From Spirochaetaceae bacterium (GTDB lineage Bacteria; Spirochaetota; Spirochaetia; Treponematales; Breznakiellaceae): 12,228 nt of DNA. Under the pieces are notes generated by a model. It was not told the DNA's origin. It was given only the letters and a program-made list of their open reading frames with translations, and searched no databases. Numbering within the stretch: the stretch's first letter is position 1; each line of letters starts with the position of its first letter. A program made the translations under genes and the position numbers. The DNA lies in assembly GCA_031290855.1 (NCBI GenBank), contig JAISLM010000123.1, positions 1 to 12,228 on the forward strand, given 5' to 3'. This document shows positions 1 to 7,069 of the stretch, piece after piece.

Positions 1-2621
1 ATGCCGCTCACGGCAAGCGTATACGTGCCGCCGCTCCCGCCCAGCGCCCCTTTTGTAAGGGCGCCCGCCGGCGTTATCGTTATGTCGTCCGCCGAAAGCC
101 CGCTGATCCCGGCGCTAAAACCGAGTGTCAGCGCCGTCGTTGTTGCCGTGTTCGCCGCGCCGTTGACCGTCAAGCCGGTAAACGATACCACGACAGGTAC
201 GCGGCGCACCGTTACCGTTTTCGAGGACGGGTTAATGGTATAGCCCGCCTTGCTTACGCCGACGCTTATTTCCGTCTCCGCATCCGTGCTTATTATGCCG
301 CTCACTCCGAGCGTATACGTGCCGTTACTCCCGCCAAGCGTCCCTTTTACGGCGGCATTCGAGGGCGTTATCGTTATATCGTCCGCCGAAAGGCCGTCGA
401 TCGCGGCGCTAAACTGAAAGGTTAATTCCGTTGTCGCCGTATTCCCCGATCCGTTAGCCGTCAAAGCGGTAAACGATACCGCGACAGGCGTCTTGTGTAC
501 CGTTACCGTCTTCGAAGACGGCGTGATCGTGTAGCCGGCCTTGGCTACGGCGACCTCTATTTCCCTTTCCGCGCTTACTCCGCTCAGGCTTAGCCTGTAC
601 GTGCCGCCGCTCCCGCTCAGCGAGCCTTTCACGACGGCGCCCGCCGGCGCTATCGATATGTTCCCTGCCGAAAGCCCGTCGATCTCCGCGCTAAAGCTGA
701 GCGTCAGTTCCGTTGTCGTCGCCGCGTTCGCCGCGCCGTTGGCCGTCAGGCCGGTAAACGACACCGAGGCAAACGCCCGGTATACCGTTACCGTTTTCGA
801 GGACGGGTCAATCGTGTAGCCCGCCCTGCTTACGCCGACGCTTATTTCCGTTTCCTGTTCCTGGCTCAGTACGGCGCTTATGCCAAGCCTGTAAGTGCCG
901 TTACTCCCGCTCAGCGTTCCCTTTACGACGGCGTCCTCCGGCGTTATCGTTATGTCGTCCGCAGAGAGTCCGTCGATGGCCCCGTTAAACTCAAGTGTCA
1001 ATTCCGTCGTTGTCGGAGCGTCGTTCGCCGTCAAACTTTCAAAGGTTCTCGCTTTATTCGCGAAATTTGAGGAGGAAAAGTGCGCCGTTACCGTTTTCGA
1101 GGACGGCGTGAAGACATGGCCCGCCTTGCTTACGGCGACGCTTATTTCCGTTTCGGCGCTTATGCCGTCCACGCCGAGCATATATATACCGTTCTTTCCG
1201 CTCAACGTTCCTTTTACGGCGGCGCCCGCCGGCGTTATCGTTATGTCGTCCGCCGAAAGCCCGTCGATCGCGGCGCTAAACCCAAGGGTTAGCTCAGTCG
1301 TCGTCGCCGTGTTGGCCGCGCCGTTTGCCGTAAGAGAGTCAAACGTTAACAGGGCGGCCACGCCGTGTACCGTTACCGTTTTCGAGGACGGGGTAACGGC
1401 GTAACCTTCCTTGGCTACGGCGACCTCTATTTCCGTTTCTTCGTTTACTCCGCTCAGGCCAAGGCTGTATATGCCGCCGCTTCCGCTCACCAAGCCCTTA
1501 ACGGCGGCGCCCGCCGGCGTTATCGTTATGTCGTCCGCCGAAAGCCCGTTTATCCCGGCGCTAAACTCAAGGCCTAACTCCGTCGTTGCCTCCGTGTACT
1601 CCGCTCCGTTTGCCGTCAGGCCGATGAACGTTATCGGGGTGGAATTATTGCCCCCCTCCTGTCCGCCGCCGCCTTCCCCGCCGACGTCTTGGCCGCCGTC
1701 GCCGATTACCGTAACTACGGCGGTACCGTAGCAGGCGCTGTCGTTCGTCATCCTGGCCCTTACCGTCAGGTGATTCGCCGTTTCGTTTTCTGACACGGCA
1801 AGCCCGCCGCTGTTCACGTCAATTAGCGATCCTGCGGCGCCGCCGAACAGATGCCAGCTTACTCCGTCCGTTAGCTCCTCAAAAGCACCGCTCGTCTCGT
1901 TAAACGCCAGCGCTTTAAATGTCGCCGTGCGGCCTTTTGCCACGTTTTTCGCCTGCGGAGCGACCTGTATGCCGTTGTTTATTGGCAAAGGATTTTCCCC
2001 GCTACCGAGCACCGTTATTCTTGCCGTGCCGTTCACGCCTCCGTTACCGGTGAGGCTCGCCTTTACGCTGAATTCCTCCGCGGTTTCGCCCGCGTCCACG
2101 GTGAGTTCCCCGCTCTGCGTTACCGTCGAACTCGCCGCGTCAAGTACGGCCCAGTCCAGTCCCCCGTTTCCGGAATAATCGGCCTCAAAAGTTTGTGTTT
2201 CGCCCGGGCCTAACGCGATTATGCCGGGCCTTACGGTTATGCCGTTTTTCTCGCCTGGTTCTACCAGATAAACGTAGGCCCTGCCGCTTTTATTGCCCCC
2301 GGCGGTCACCACGACGGTCAGCCTCTGCGCCCCTTCGTCCGGGCTCGTCGTCAGAAGACCCGTCCCGTCTATCGAGGTCCCGGCGTTTTTCGCGCCCGAA
2401 ACCGTCCAGTTAACCTTCCCCGTGCCCTCCACGGTAAATTTCTGACGCCCGCCTTTTACAAGGATTACGGATGCGGGAGTTACCTGCACCTCCGCTCCAA
2501 AACCGGGCTTTGATAATTCGTCCTGCATAAATTCGATGTGGCCGTCGGCGTTCTCGCAAGAAGCGAACAGGCTCACCAGCGCCATTGCCGGTACTATCAG
2601 CCAAAAAACCCGTACTCTCAT
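1..2621 (-). CDS. Large Ig-like repeat lipoprotein, 3' end outside window
   Basis: The minus frame opening with ATG at 2621-2619 stays open for 873 codons to the left edge; the stop lies outside. The N-terminus (MRVRVFWLIVPAMALVSLFASC) is a lipoprotein signal with a loose, spirochaete-style lipobox and Cys22, so the product should be lipid-anchored and exported. Residues about 45-305 form three modules resembling BIG2 bacterial Ig-like domains, for example VTPASVILVKGGRQKFTVEG and later WTVSG. A Gly-rich linker (residues 306-327) follows. From residue 329 come tandem repeats of about 95 residues with cores GLSADDITITPAGA and PSSKTVTV. No enzyme motif is visible; adhesion or a surface-scaffold role is an inference. 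A GGGGA ribosome-binding site lies about 6 bases before the ATG. The codon frame is consistent from the first codon to the last repeat, so this strand is coding and the plus-strand frames here are shadows. Confidence 0.88.
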   Translation of the reverse strand, partial: MRVRVFWLIVPAMALVSLFASCENADGHIEFMQDELSKPGFGAEVQVTPASVILVKGGRQKFTVEGTGKVNWTVSGAKNAGTSIDGTGLLTTSPDEGAQRLTVVVTAGGNKSGRAYVYLVEPGEKNGITVRPGIIALGPGETQTFEADYSGNGGLDWAVLDAASSTVTQSGELTVDAGETAEEFSVKASLTGNGGVNGTARITVLGSGENPLPINNGIQVAPQAKNVAKGRTATFKALAFNETSGAFEELTDGVSWHLFGGAAGSLIDVNSGGLAVSENETANHLTVRARMTNDSACYGTAVVTVIGDGGQDVGGEGGGGQEGGNNSTPITFIGLTANGAEYTEATTELGLEFSAGINGLSADDITITPAGAAVKGLVSGSGGIYSLGLSGVNEETEIEVAVAKEGYAVTPSSKTVTVHGVAALLTFDSLTANGAANTATTTELTLGFSAAIDGLSADDITITPAGAAVKGTLSGKNGIYMLGVDGISAETEISVAVSKAGHVFTPSSKTVTAHFSSSNFANKARTFESLTANDAPTTTELTLEFNGAIDGLSADDITITPEDAVVKGTLSGSNGTYRLGISAVLSQEQETEISVGVSRAGYTIDPSSKTVTVYRAFASVSFTGLTANGAANAATTTELTLSFSAEIDGLSAGNISIAPAGAVVKGSLSGSGGTYRLSLSGVSAEREIEVAVAKAGYTITPSSKTVTVHKTPVAVSFTALTANGSGNTATTELTFQFSAAIDGLSADDITITPSNAAVKGTLGGSNGTYTLGVSGIISTDAETEISVGVSKAGYTINPSSKTVTVRRVPVVVSFTGLTVNGAANTATTTALTLGFSAGISGLSADDITITPAGALTKGALGGSGGTYTLAVSG
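3..1637 (-). repeat. Tandem array of ~95-residue Ig-like coding repeats
   Basis: Five complete units and part of a sixth are read on the minus strand: 1637-1353 (95 aa), 1352-1053 (100 aa), 1052-768 (95 aa), 767-483 (95 aa), 482-192 (97 aa) and 191-3 (partial). Each runs F-x-x-LTANG, then TTELTL-x-FSA, GLSADDITITP, a KG-x-L-x-G-S-x-G-x-Y turn, an acidic E-x-E-I-x-V-x-V strand and PSSKTVTV. DNA identity between units is high, e.g. the plus-strand string accgttaccgttttcgagga recurs near 209, 785, 1085 and 1370, and in slightly changed form at 500. All spacings are multiples of three. Length differences sit in inter-domain linkers and one loop. Confidence 0.9.
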
Positions 2622-2632
2622 AATTTTTCCCC

Positions 2633-2649
2633 GCAGAATCAATTTCTGC
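2633..2649 (-). promoter_or_regulatory. Short inverted repeat in lipoprotein leader
   Basis: GCAGAA (2633-2638) and TTCTGC (2644-2649) form a perfect 6-bp inverted repeat with a 5-base loop, directly upstream of the GGGGA ribosome-binding site (2628-2632) of the lipoprotein gene. It could be an operator half-site pair or a leader hairpin. A site this short can arise by chance. Confidence 0.35.
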
Positions 2650-2679
2650 AAAAGCGGCGTTCCACTTAACACATTTTAT

Positions 2680-2709
2680 ATGTTACTAAAATATGTATGA
2701 TATAGTCAA
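2680..2709 (-). promoter_or_regulatory. Candidate sigma-70 promoter for the lipoprotein gene
   Basis: On the minus strand TTGACT (2709-2704) is followed 18 bases later by TAACAT (2685-2680), a 4 of 6 match to the -10 box. An alternative TATAAA lies at 2680-2675 but is too far from that -35. The whole stretch 2671-2720 is strongly AT-rich against GC-rich surroundings, which fits a promoter region even if the exact boxes are uncertain. Confidence 0.35.
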
Positions 2710-2747
2710 ATATCCACAGAAATATAATTTCCAGAAGCGGGAAGGAA

Positions 2748-3519
2748 CCCCGGCATTGAGATTTGTCTGAACCTGGCGCCGTCGGGACAGCGAACAGGAG
2801 TACGGCGTATCACGCCCGCCGGATTCCATGAATCCGCAATTGCTCCTGGCACTGATTTTCTTCGCAAGCGGTATCTGCTGCCACGCCTAATCCCTTTAGG
2901 AAGTACGGGGCGAGTGCGGAAGGCCTGAAGCGGGTATTGGGCCTGAAAAGCTATCAAACAGTGTGGACGCAGCCGCACAAAATAAGGCGGGCCATGGTTA
3001 GACCCGGACGGGAGCGGCTGTCAGTGGTCATTGGGGCCGGTGAAACCTGCCCTGGGGGGCCGAAAGCGGGGGGAAAAGCGGACGGGGGACGGGAAACAGG
3101 GCGCCGGTCATGTCATCGGCGGGTAATACCGGACGCCTCGCGGGAATCCCCGGGACTATTCATCCGTGAAAACATACCTAAAGGCAGCGCCATAATAACG
3201 GACGGACGGCCTATGCAAAATTGGAAGCGGAGGGATGCCGCCATAAGATACCCAAAGCGAGGCGGCACAGGCCGAAGAAACACTTCCCCATGCGCATCTT
3301 GTGGTGTCCTTGCTGAATCGCCGGCTTTTCATGGCCCTCTGAAAACGGAGCAATGACGGATACAAAAAGAAAAATACGGCAAACGCGCACATCAGCGCGT
3401 CCGTAATCCGACGCCTCAAGGCGTTCCCGCCACGCCGCACATCGGGGATCCTATTCCCCGCTGCCCGCAAACTGCCAGGCAGCCGTTTTATGATTCTCTT
3501 TCCCATGCCTCCACTTTAA
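2748..3519 (+). pseudogene. Decayed IS1595-family transposase
   Basis: No intact ORF is present, but pieces in successive frames line up with the ISXO2/IS1595 transposase family as I know it. From 2801 comes YGVSRPPDSMNPQLLL, a distorted copy of the family's SVTAGTIF-x-x-TRKPL-x-L region. From 2910 the best block includes LKSYQTVWTQPHKIRRAM followed by VRPGRERLS. Then come GGPK, RRVIPDAS and TDG. From 3286, in another frame, HAHLVVSLLNRR corresponds to the family's H-x-VVSLLKRW, and RRTSGILF matches the C-terminal RR-x-S-x-GLLF. Stops and at least two frameshifts separate the blocks. The first catalytic Asp (family VDET) reads Gly in AGET at 3039-3041; the Asp of TDG at 3201-3203 remains. The element cannot transpose by itself. 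Ends are approximate and no terminal repeats were identified. Confidence 0.75.
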
Positions 3520-3562
3520 CATGTTTTTTAAAATAAGAATTGCCGCATTTTGGCGCAAAAAG

Positions 3563-3591
3563 TTGACATCCGTATATTTGAGTAATATCAT
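3563..3591 (+). promoter_or_regulatory. Near-consensus sigma-70 promoter for the ferredoxin gene
   Basis: TTGACA (3563-3568) is a perfect -35 box; TATCAT (3586-3591) matches the -10 consensus at 5 of 6 positions with the ideal 17-base spacer. Transcription would start near 3598, giving a leader of about 57 bases. An overlapping TAATAT at 3583-3588 is less well spaced. Confidence 0.75.
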
Positions 3592-3654
3592 TGAAGCTTG
3601 CGGCGGGTTTAAGTTCCGTATCGCAATAAAATCATTGTTTTTGGAGGAATTTTT

Positions 3655-4080
3655 ATGAAGAAACTAGCTGTCAAAAAAGGTGAAAACGAATGCATGGCTT
3701 GTTTGACTTGCGAGAACGTCTGCGCGAGTTCGTTCTACAAGAGCGAAGACACGACGACCCAAAACCTTTCCTGCATACAGATCACGGGTGAGAATAACCA
3801 AGCAAAGGTTTCCGTCTGTGTGCAGTGCGGAAAATGCGCTAAAAGCTGTGAAGCAAAGGCAATTAGCAAAAACGCGAAGGGCGTGTTCATCATCGACAAG
3901 AAAACCTGCGTAAACTGCGGCAAGTGTATCGAGGCCTGTCCCTTCGGCCTTGTAGTCAAGGCAAAGGAACGGGAGACGCCCAGCAAGTGTATCGCGTGCG
4001 GAATCTGCGTTAAAAACTGTCCAATGGACATCCTTTATATTAAGGAAGAGGCGGATAAGCCGGAAGCGAAGGCAAGCTGA
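3655..4080 (+). CDS. Ferredoxin-type protein with four 4Fe-4S motifs
   Basis: A 141-residue soluble electron carrier or electron-transfer subunit. Four C-x2-C-x2-C-x3-C motifs are visible at Cys13/16/19/23, 55/58/61/65, 85/88/91/95 and 112/115/118/122; the last two carry the usual Pro after the fourth Cys. The extended spacing between motifs one and two (with an extra Cys40) resembles the four-cluster HycB/CooF/DmsB-like electron-transfer proteins rather than the classic 55-residue two-cluster ferredoxin. The C-terminal 12 residues are a charged tail. There is no signal peptide, so it should be cytoplasmic. The start is supported by GGAGGA at 3643-3648, 6 bases upstream. It has its own promoter and ends in a hairpin, so it is probably monocistronic and its redox partner is encoded elsewhere. 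The family assignment is firm; the partner is unknown. Confidence 0.93.
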   Translation: MKKLAVKKGENECMACLTCENVCASSFYKSEDTTTQNLSCIQITGENNQAKVSVCVQCGKCAKSCEAKAISKNAKGVFIIDKKTCVNCGKCIEACPFGLVVKAKERETPSKCIACGICVKNCPMDILYIKEEADKPEAKAS

Positions 4081-4103
4081 TACAAACAATAATTACGCCG
4101 GCG

Positions 4104-4141
4104 TGACGGCTTCGGCGGGCAAGCGCCTGCCTAAGCCGTCA
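4104..4141 (+). terminator. Strong hairpin after the ferredoxin gene
   Basis: TGACGGCTT (4104-4112) pairs perfectly with AAGCCGTCA (4133-4141). A second inner stem, GGCGGGC (4114-4120) with GCCTGCC (4125-4131) including one G-T pair, extends it around an AAGC loop. There is no T-run after the stem, so it is not a textbook intrinsic terminator; it may terminate weakly or protect the 3' end. It separates the ferredoxin unit from the next promoter. Confidence 0.6.
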
Positions 4142-4175
4142 TCCGCGAATCCCCTGCCCGGACGTCCGCGCTGAT

Positions 4176-4203
4176 TTGACAAATTCAATAAATATAATAT
4201 TAT
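4176..4203 (+). promoter_or_regulatory. Promoter immediately upstream of the acyl-CoA synthetase gene
   Basis: TTGACA (4176-4181) and TATTAT (4198-4203) are spaced by 16 bases. A perfect TATAAT also sits at 4193-4198 but is only 11 bases from that -35. With the first pair transcription would begin around 4209-4213, at or next to the ATG at 4214; with the second, about 4205. No Shine-Dalgarno sequence is visible between the boxes and the ATG. Confidence 0.6.
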
Positions 4204-4213
4204 TAAAAATATA

Positions 4214-5977
4214 ATGTTGAATCCCAAAGAATATATGGCCGACTGGCCGGATCTGGATTTTCCGAATTTTATTGCATTCCTTGCTTGGTGCGAGCGCGAA
4301 CACGGCCCGAAAAACGCTATTTTTTATCGTGGCGAGAGGGAAAAAAACTTTGCCGTCTGGACTTTTGATCGTCTTGCGGAGGAAAGCAGGCGCGTCGCGC
4401 GCGGGCTGCTGAAACAGGGACTGTGTAAGGGCGACCGTGTGGCGCTCTGGGCGGAAAACCGTCCCGAATGGATAGCGGTTTGGATCGGCGCGGCCATTGC
4501 CGGCTGCATAGTAGTGCCCATCGATTTTTTGACAAGCGAACAGGAATGTTTTAACATTCTAAAACTTACCGAACCGCGGGCCTTCTTTTTTTCCAGCCGT
4601 AAGACGGATTTTGCCGGGGGTTTGGCCGCCAAAGGGTTTACGCCCGGCATCCTTGTGCAGATAGCGGAGAATGATGATTTTCCCGTCTTCGGGAAGGACG
4701 CGGAAGACCAGGCCTTGCCTCCCGTGGACAGCGTTAAGGATCAGGACCCCGTGTCTATCGTGTTCACTTCGGGAACCACGGGCCTTGCGAAAGGGGTTAC
4801 CCTTACCCACAAGGGCATCATAGCCAACGCCGGCGCGGCGACACGTATGCTGCGCCCCGGATCTAAAGACGTTTTTATCAACGTGCTGCCCCTGCATCAT
4901 ACCTACCCCACAACCTGCTCGTTTGTCGCGCCCTTCACTCTCGGCATACCCACGATTATCGTGGCAAGGCTTGTTGGCCAGGTTGTTATTGACGACATCC
5001 GGGACGCCGGCGGGACTTTCCTGATTGCCGTGCCACTGCTCTACGACAAGGTTATGGCGGCTATCGACAGCAAATACAAAAAAACACCGCTTGTAGTGCG
5101 CGCCGTTCTCGATATGCTGCGTAAAATCGCCCTCGCCGAGGCAAAAAAGGGAAACCCGTACTTCGGCAAAAAGGTTTTTCACTTTATCCGCAAAAAGGCC
5201 GGACTTGCCTCGATCAATACAATGGTCGCCGGCGGCGGAGCCTTAAACCCCAGGACGGCCGATTTTTTCGATTCTTTCGGCTTTAACATCGTTCACGGCT
5301 ACGGGATGAGCGAAAACGGGCCCCTTGTCAGCGTCAATACCCCGTGGCACAAGCGGAACGAGTCTGTCGGCCTGCCCGTCAAGTATACTGATGTCAAAAT
5401 TGTTGACCAGAACGATGAGACGCGGGAGCTTGGCCTGTGCCAGCACGGTGAAATAATCGTCAAATCGCCGTCGTTGATGCTTGGTTACTACAATAATCCC
5501 GAAGCTACGGCGGAAATGTTTACAAAGGACGCTTATCTTAAAACAGGCGACCTTGGCTACATCGACGAGGACGGGTTCATATTCATAAACGGCAGGAAGA
5601 AGAATCTGATCGTTTCGAGCGGCGGTAAAAACATTTATCCCGAGGAGATCGAGGCTATGTTTGCAGGTTCCCGTGTCGTAGGCGAGATTCTTGTGCTGGG
5701 ACGGCGGGAAAGCGGCGGCGAAATCATCTTTGCCGTGGTCGTGCCCAATTACGAGGCGCTTGCGGAAGATTATCCCGATAAAAAGCCTGCCGAAGATGCT
5801 GATTTTACCCGCAATCTGGTAAAGACCGAGATTGAAAAGATCAACCGTATGCTTCCGCCCTACAAAAAGATAGGCAACTTTACCCTGCGTTACACGGAAT
5901 TTGAAAAGAACGCCCAGCGAAAGGCGCGCCGCTTTTTGTACAAGGACTACGAGGACCCCAAAAAGACACCTCTGTAA
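4214..5977 (+). CDS. AMP-forming long-chain acyl-CoA synthetase (AMP-binding family)
   Basis: A 587-residue ANL-superfamily ligase that should activate a fatty or other carboxylic acid with ATP and join it to CoA (or another thiol). Motifs appear in order: the phosphate-binding loop TSGTTGLAKG at residues 185-194; YGMSE at 363-367 (family YG-x-[ST]E); TGD at 444-446; GRKKN at 460-464 followed by NIYPEEIE; and the C-terminal catalytic-lysine region at Lys570. The sequence around Lys570 reads NAQRKARR, where the family usually has GK, so Arg569 replaces the Gly. The length is normal for FadD-like proteins. No signal peptide is seen. The start at 4214 follows the promoter so closely that the mRNA would be leaderless or nearly so; the next in-frame ATG, codon 8, has no better ribosome-binding site. 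Substrate cannot be read from sequence. Confidence 0.93.
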   Translation: MLNPKEYMADWPDLDFPNFIAFLAWCEREHGPKNAIFYRGEREKNFAVWTFDRLAEESRRVARGLLKQGLCKGDRVALWAENRPEWIAVWIGAAIAGCIVVPIDFLTSEQECFNILKLTEPRAFFFSSRKTDFAGGLAAKGFTPGILVQIAENDDFPVFGKDAEDQALPPVDSVKDQDPVSIVFTSGTTGLAKGVTLTHKGIIANAGAATRMLRPGSKDVFINVLPLHHTYPTTCSFVAPFTLGIPTIIVARLVGQVVIDDIRDAGGTFLIAVPLLYDKVMAAIDSKYKKTPLVVRAVLDMLRKIALAEAKKGNPYFGKKVFHFIRKKAGLASINTMVAGGGALNPRTADFFDSFGFNIVHGYGMSENGPLVSVNTPWHKRNESVGLPVKYTDVKIVDQNDETRELGLCQHGEIIVKSPSLMLGYYNNPEATAEMFTKDAYLKTGDLGYIDEDGFIFINGRKKNLIVSSGGKNIYPEEIEAMFAGSRVVGEILVLGRRESGGEIIFAVVVPNYEALAEDYPDKKPAEDADFTRNLVKTEIEKINRMLPPYKKIGNFTLRYTEFEKNAQRKARRFLYKDYEDPKKTPL

Positions 5978-6331
5978 CGTAGTGCCCTGTAAACCGCTTC
6001 CCTGGCCGCATTGGCGGGACAAACCCGCTACCTTACCTCTCGAACACCGGAAGCGAAAGGAAAACCCGAAAACAAGATAAGGCTCCGCTTAAGGCGGATC
6101 ATGTGCGGTAGTCGCATAATCGCGGAATACAAAAAAGTCAGGACGAAAGGCACACGGATGGAATATGGCCTTGCGAAAAAATTATCCTTGGCCCTTTTCG
6201 CCTGTCTGATTTATGTTATAAATGAGCCGCCCCGCCCTTCGGGCTAAACTTGACCCGCAATTCAGATTTCAGGGCAGACGTATCCCACTGGGCCGGTTCG
6301 GTTTGGAGAGGAAATGGCGGCTGCTACGGAT
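5978..6331. other. Intergenic stretch without a supported gene
   Basis: It contains several small dyads: GCGGG (6014-6018) with CCCGC (6024-6028), TCCGC/GCGGA around TTAAG near 6083-6097, and GCCC-TTC-GGGC near 6234-6244. The first could end the synthetase transcript, but no T-run follows. A 29-codon frame at 6158-6247 (MEYGLAKKLSLALFACLIYV then 9 more residues) has a GAAAGG 7 bases upstream and a hydrophobic middle. It is too short and unsupported to call a gene. Confidence 0.5.
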
Positions 6332-6802
6332 CTACGGACGGATTATGCCGTTTATACGGGCGCAGGGGCGGCGGGAAGGGGTATAAGCGGGACAGCGCGG
6401 CCCCGGCCGCCCGTTTCCCGATATGGGGTCTGACCCAGCCTCCTCCTCCTCCGTTTCCCCGCCGTCAGGCGGCTCCCCTTCCAGTATCAGCGACCGGTAC
6501 CGGTCGACACACAGGCGCCACGTCCGTCCCTTGTCCCGCTTGTACCTTTGGGCAAAGGTCTGCTTCAACCATTTCATTATCCCGGGCAGCGCAAACCCGT
6601 CTGCGGGCTTGATGTAAAAGGCCGGCCGGTCGCCGTCGAGACTCAGCCCCCGGACCGCGAAATCAAACCTGTGCGCGGTCTCCCGGAACACCCGGTCAAA
6701 CAGCGCCGGCGACTGCCCCCGCGGAACTGGGGTTCCAGGTTGTTGACGCTGGTACGGATTTCGTACCACACGCCCTGTTTCAGTATTCTTAAAAGATCTC
6801 AT
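6332..6802 (-). pseudogene. Frameshifted REP-associated (Y1-type) transposase relative
   Basis: The minus frame from ATG at 6802 is open for 156 codons, but its first part is scrambled. Blocks FDRVFRETAHRFDF, FYIKPADGFALP, IMKWLKQTFAQRY and LILEGEPPDGG resemble Y1/IS200-like proteins related to REP-associated transposases, a family I recall in treponemes. The family start, RILKQGVWYEIRTSVNN, is found intact in another frame (about 6738-6790). Two indels explain this: one extra T in the run at 6791-6794 and one missing base in the G-run near 6716-6724. They compensate, restoring frame, so about 26 codons are misread. No H-x-H metal motif is visible where Y1 enzymes carry it, and the usual Tyr of the C-terminal helix appears as Phe in KQTFAQ. 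The frame ends by reading through a GGGTCAGACCC palindrome as GSDP. It is likely non-functional, and even the intact ancestor may have lacked Y1 activity. Confidence 0.7.
6425..6436. repeat. Palindromic motif GGGGTCTGACCC inside the transposase pseudogene
   Basis: GGGTC-T-GACCC is an 11-base palindrome preceded by an extra G. The same 12 bases recur three times in the tandem array at the right end (11959-11970, 12074-12085, 12176-12187). REP-type palindromes are commonly found with Y1-type transposase genes, so the pairing is suggestive. Confidence 0.7.
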
Positions 6803-6938
6803 GTAAACATATGGGCGCTTGCCCGCGTTTTGCTTTAACATACGGAGAAAAAAGTGGAAAGAGCCTAAGCGGAAAGGACCTTCCGGCAGCGCGGCGGGGA
6901 GCTTTTCATCAGGTAAAATTTTTGCGGGCAAGGTTTAG

Positions 6939-6970
6939 GGCAAGCGCGAACCTAAGGTTCGGCGCGGTAT
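6939..6970. repeat. 32-bp dispersed repeat, left copy (inverted relative to 11880-11911)
   Basis: The reverse complement of this segment matches 11880-11911 at 29 of 32 positions; the three differences fall at 6956, 6948 and 6944. It contains an almost perfect dyad, CGAACCT-A-AGGTTCG (6947-6961). A further six bases (CTTGTA, 7016-7021) match the next bases of the other copy if about 45 bases (6971-7015) are regarded as an insertion here. Confidence 0.75.
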
Positions 6971-7069
6971 TAAACCAGGCTTTGCGAATAATGAATAATG
7001 AAATATGAGGGCTATCTTGTATAAACTTCCATTTATATCGTATCTTTATACGCAGGCCGTGAATGAAGA

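Noticed and set aside
1..2413. A chain of plus-strand frames (1-243, 541-819, 895-1404, 1411-1731, 1927-2178, 2195-2413)
   Set aside because: They are antisense shadows of the minus-strand repeat lipoprotein; they repeat only because that gene repeats, and they lack ribosome-binding sites.
3156..3506. Minus-strand frame of 116 codons
   Set aside because: It lies antisense to recognisable transposase fragments and has no family resemblance.
4104..4141. Riboswitch for the acyl-CoA synthetase
   Set aside because: The hairpin lies upstream of that gene's own promoter, so it would not be in its mRNA; a 3' structure of the ferredoxin transcript fits better.
4559..6022. Long minus-strand frames (4559-5182 and 5243-6022) opposite the acyl-CoA synthetase
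   Set aside because: The plus frame has every expected AMP-binding motif; the minus frames look like shadows.
6011..6247. 78-codon plus-strand frame after the acyl-CoA synthetase
   Set aside because: No ribosome-binding site or recognisable domain; only the last 29 codons have a possible start site, and that is weak.
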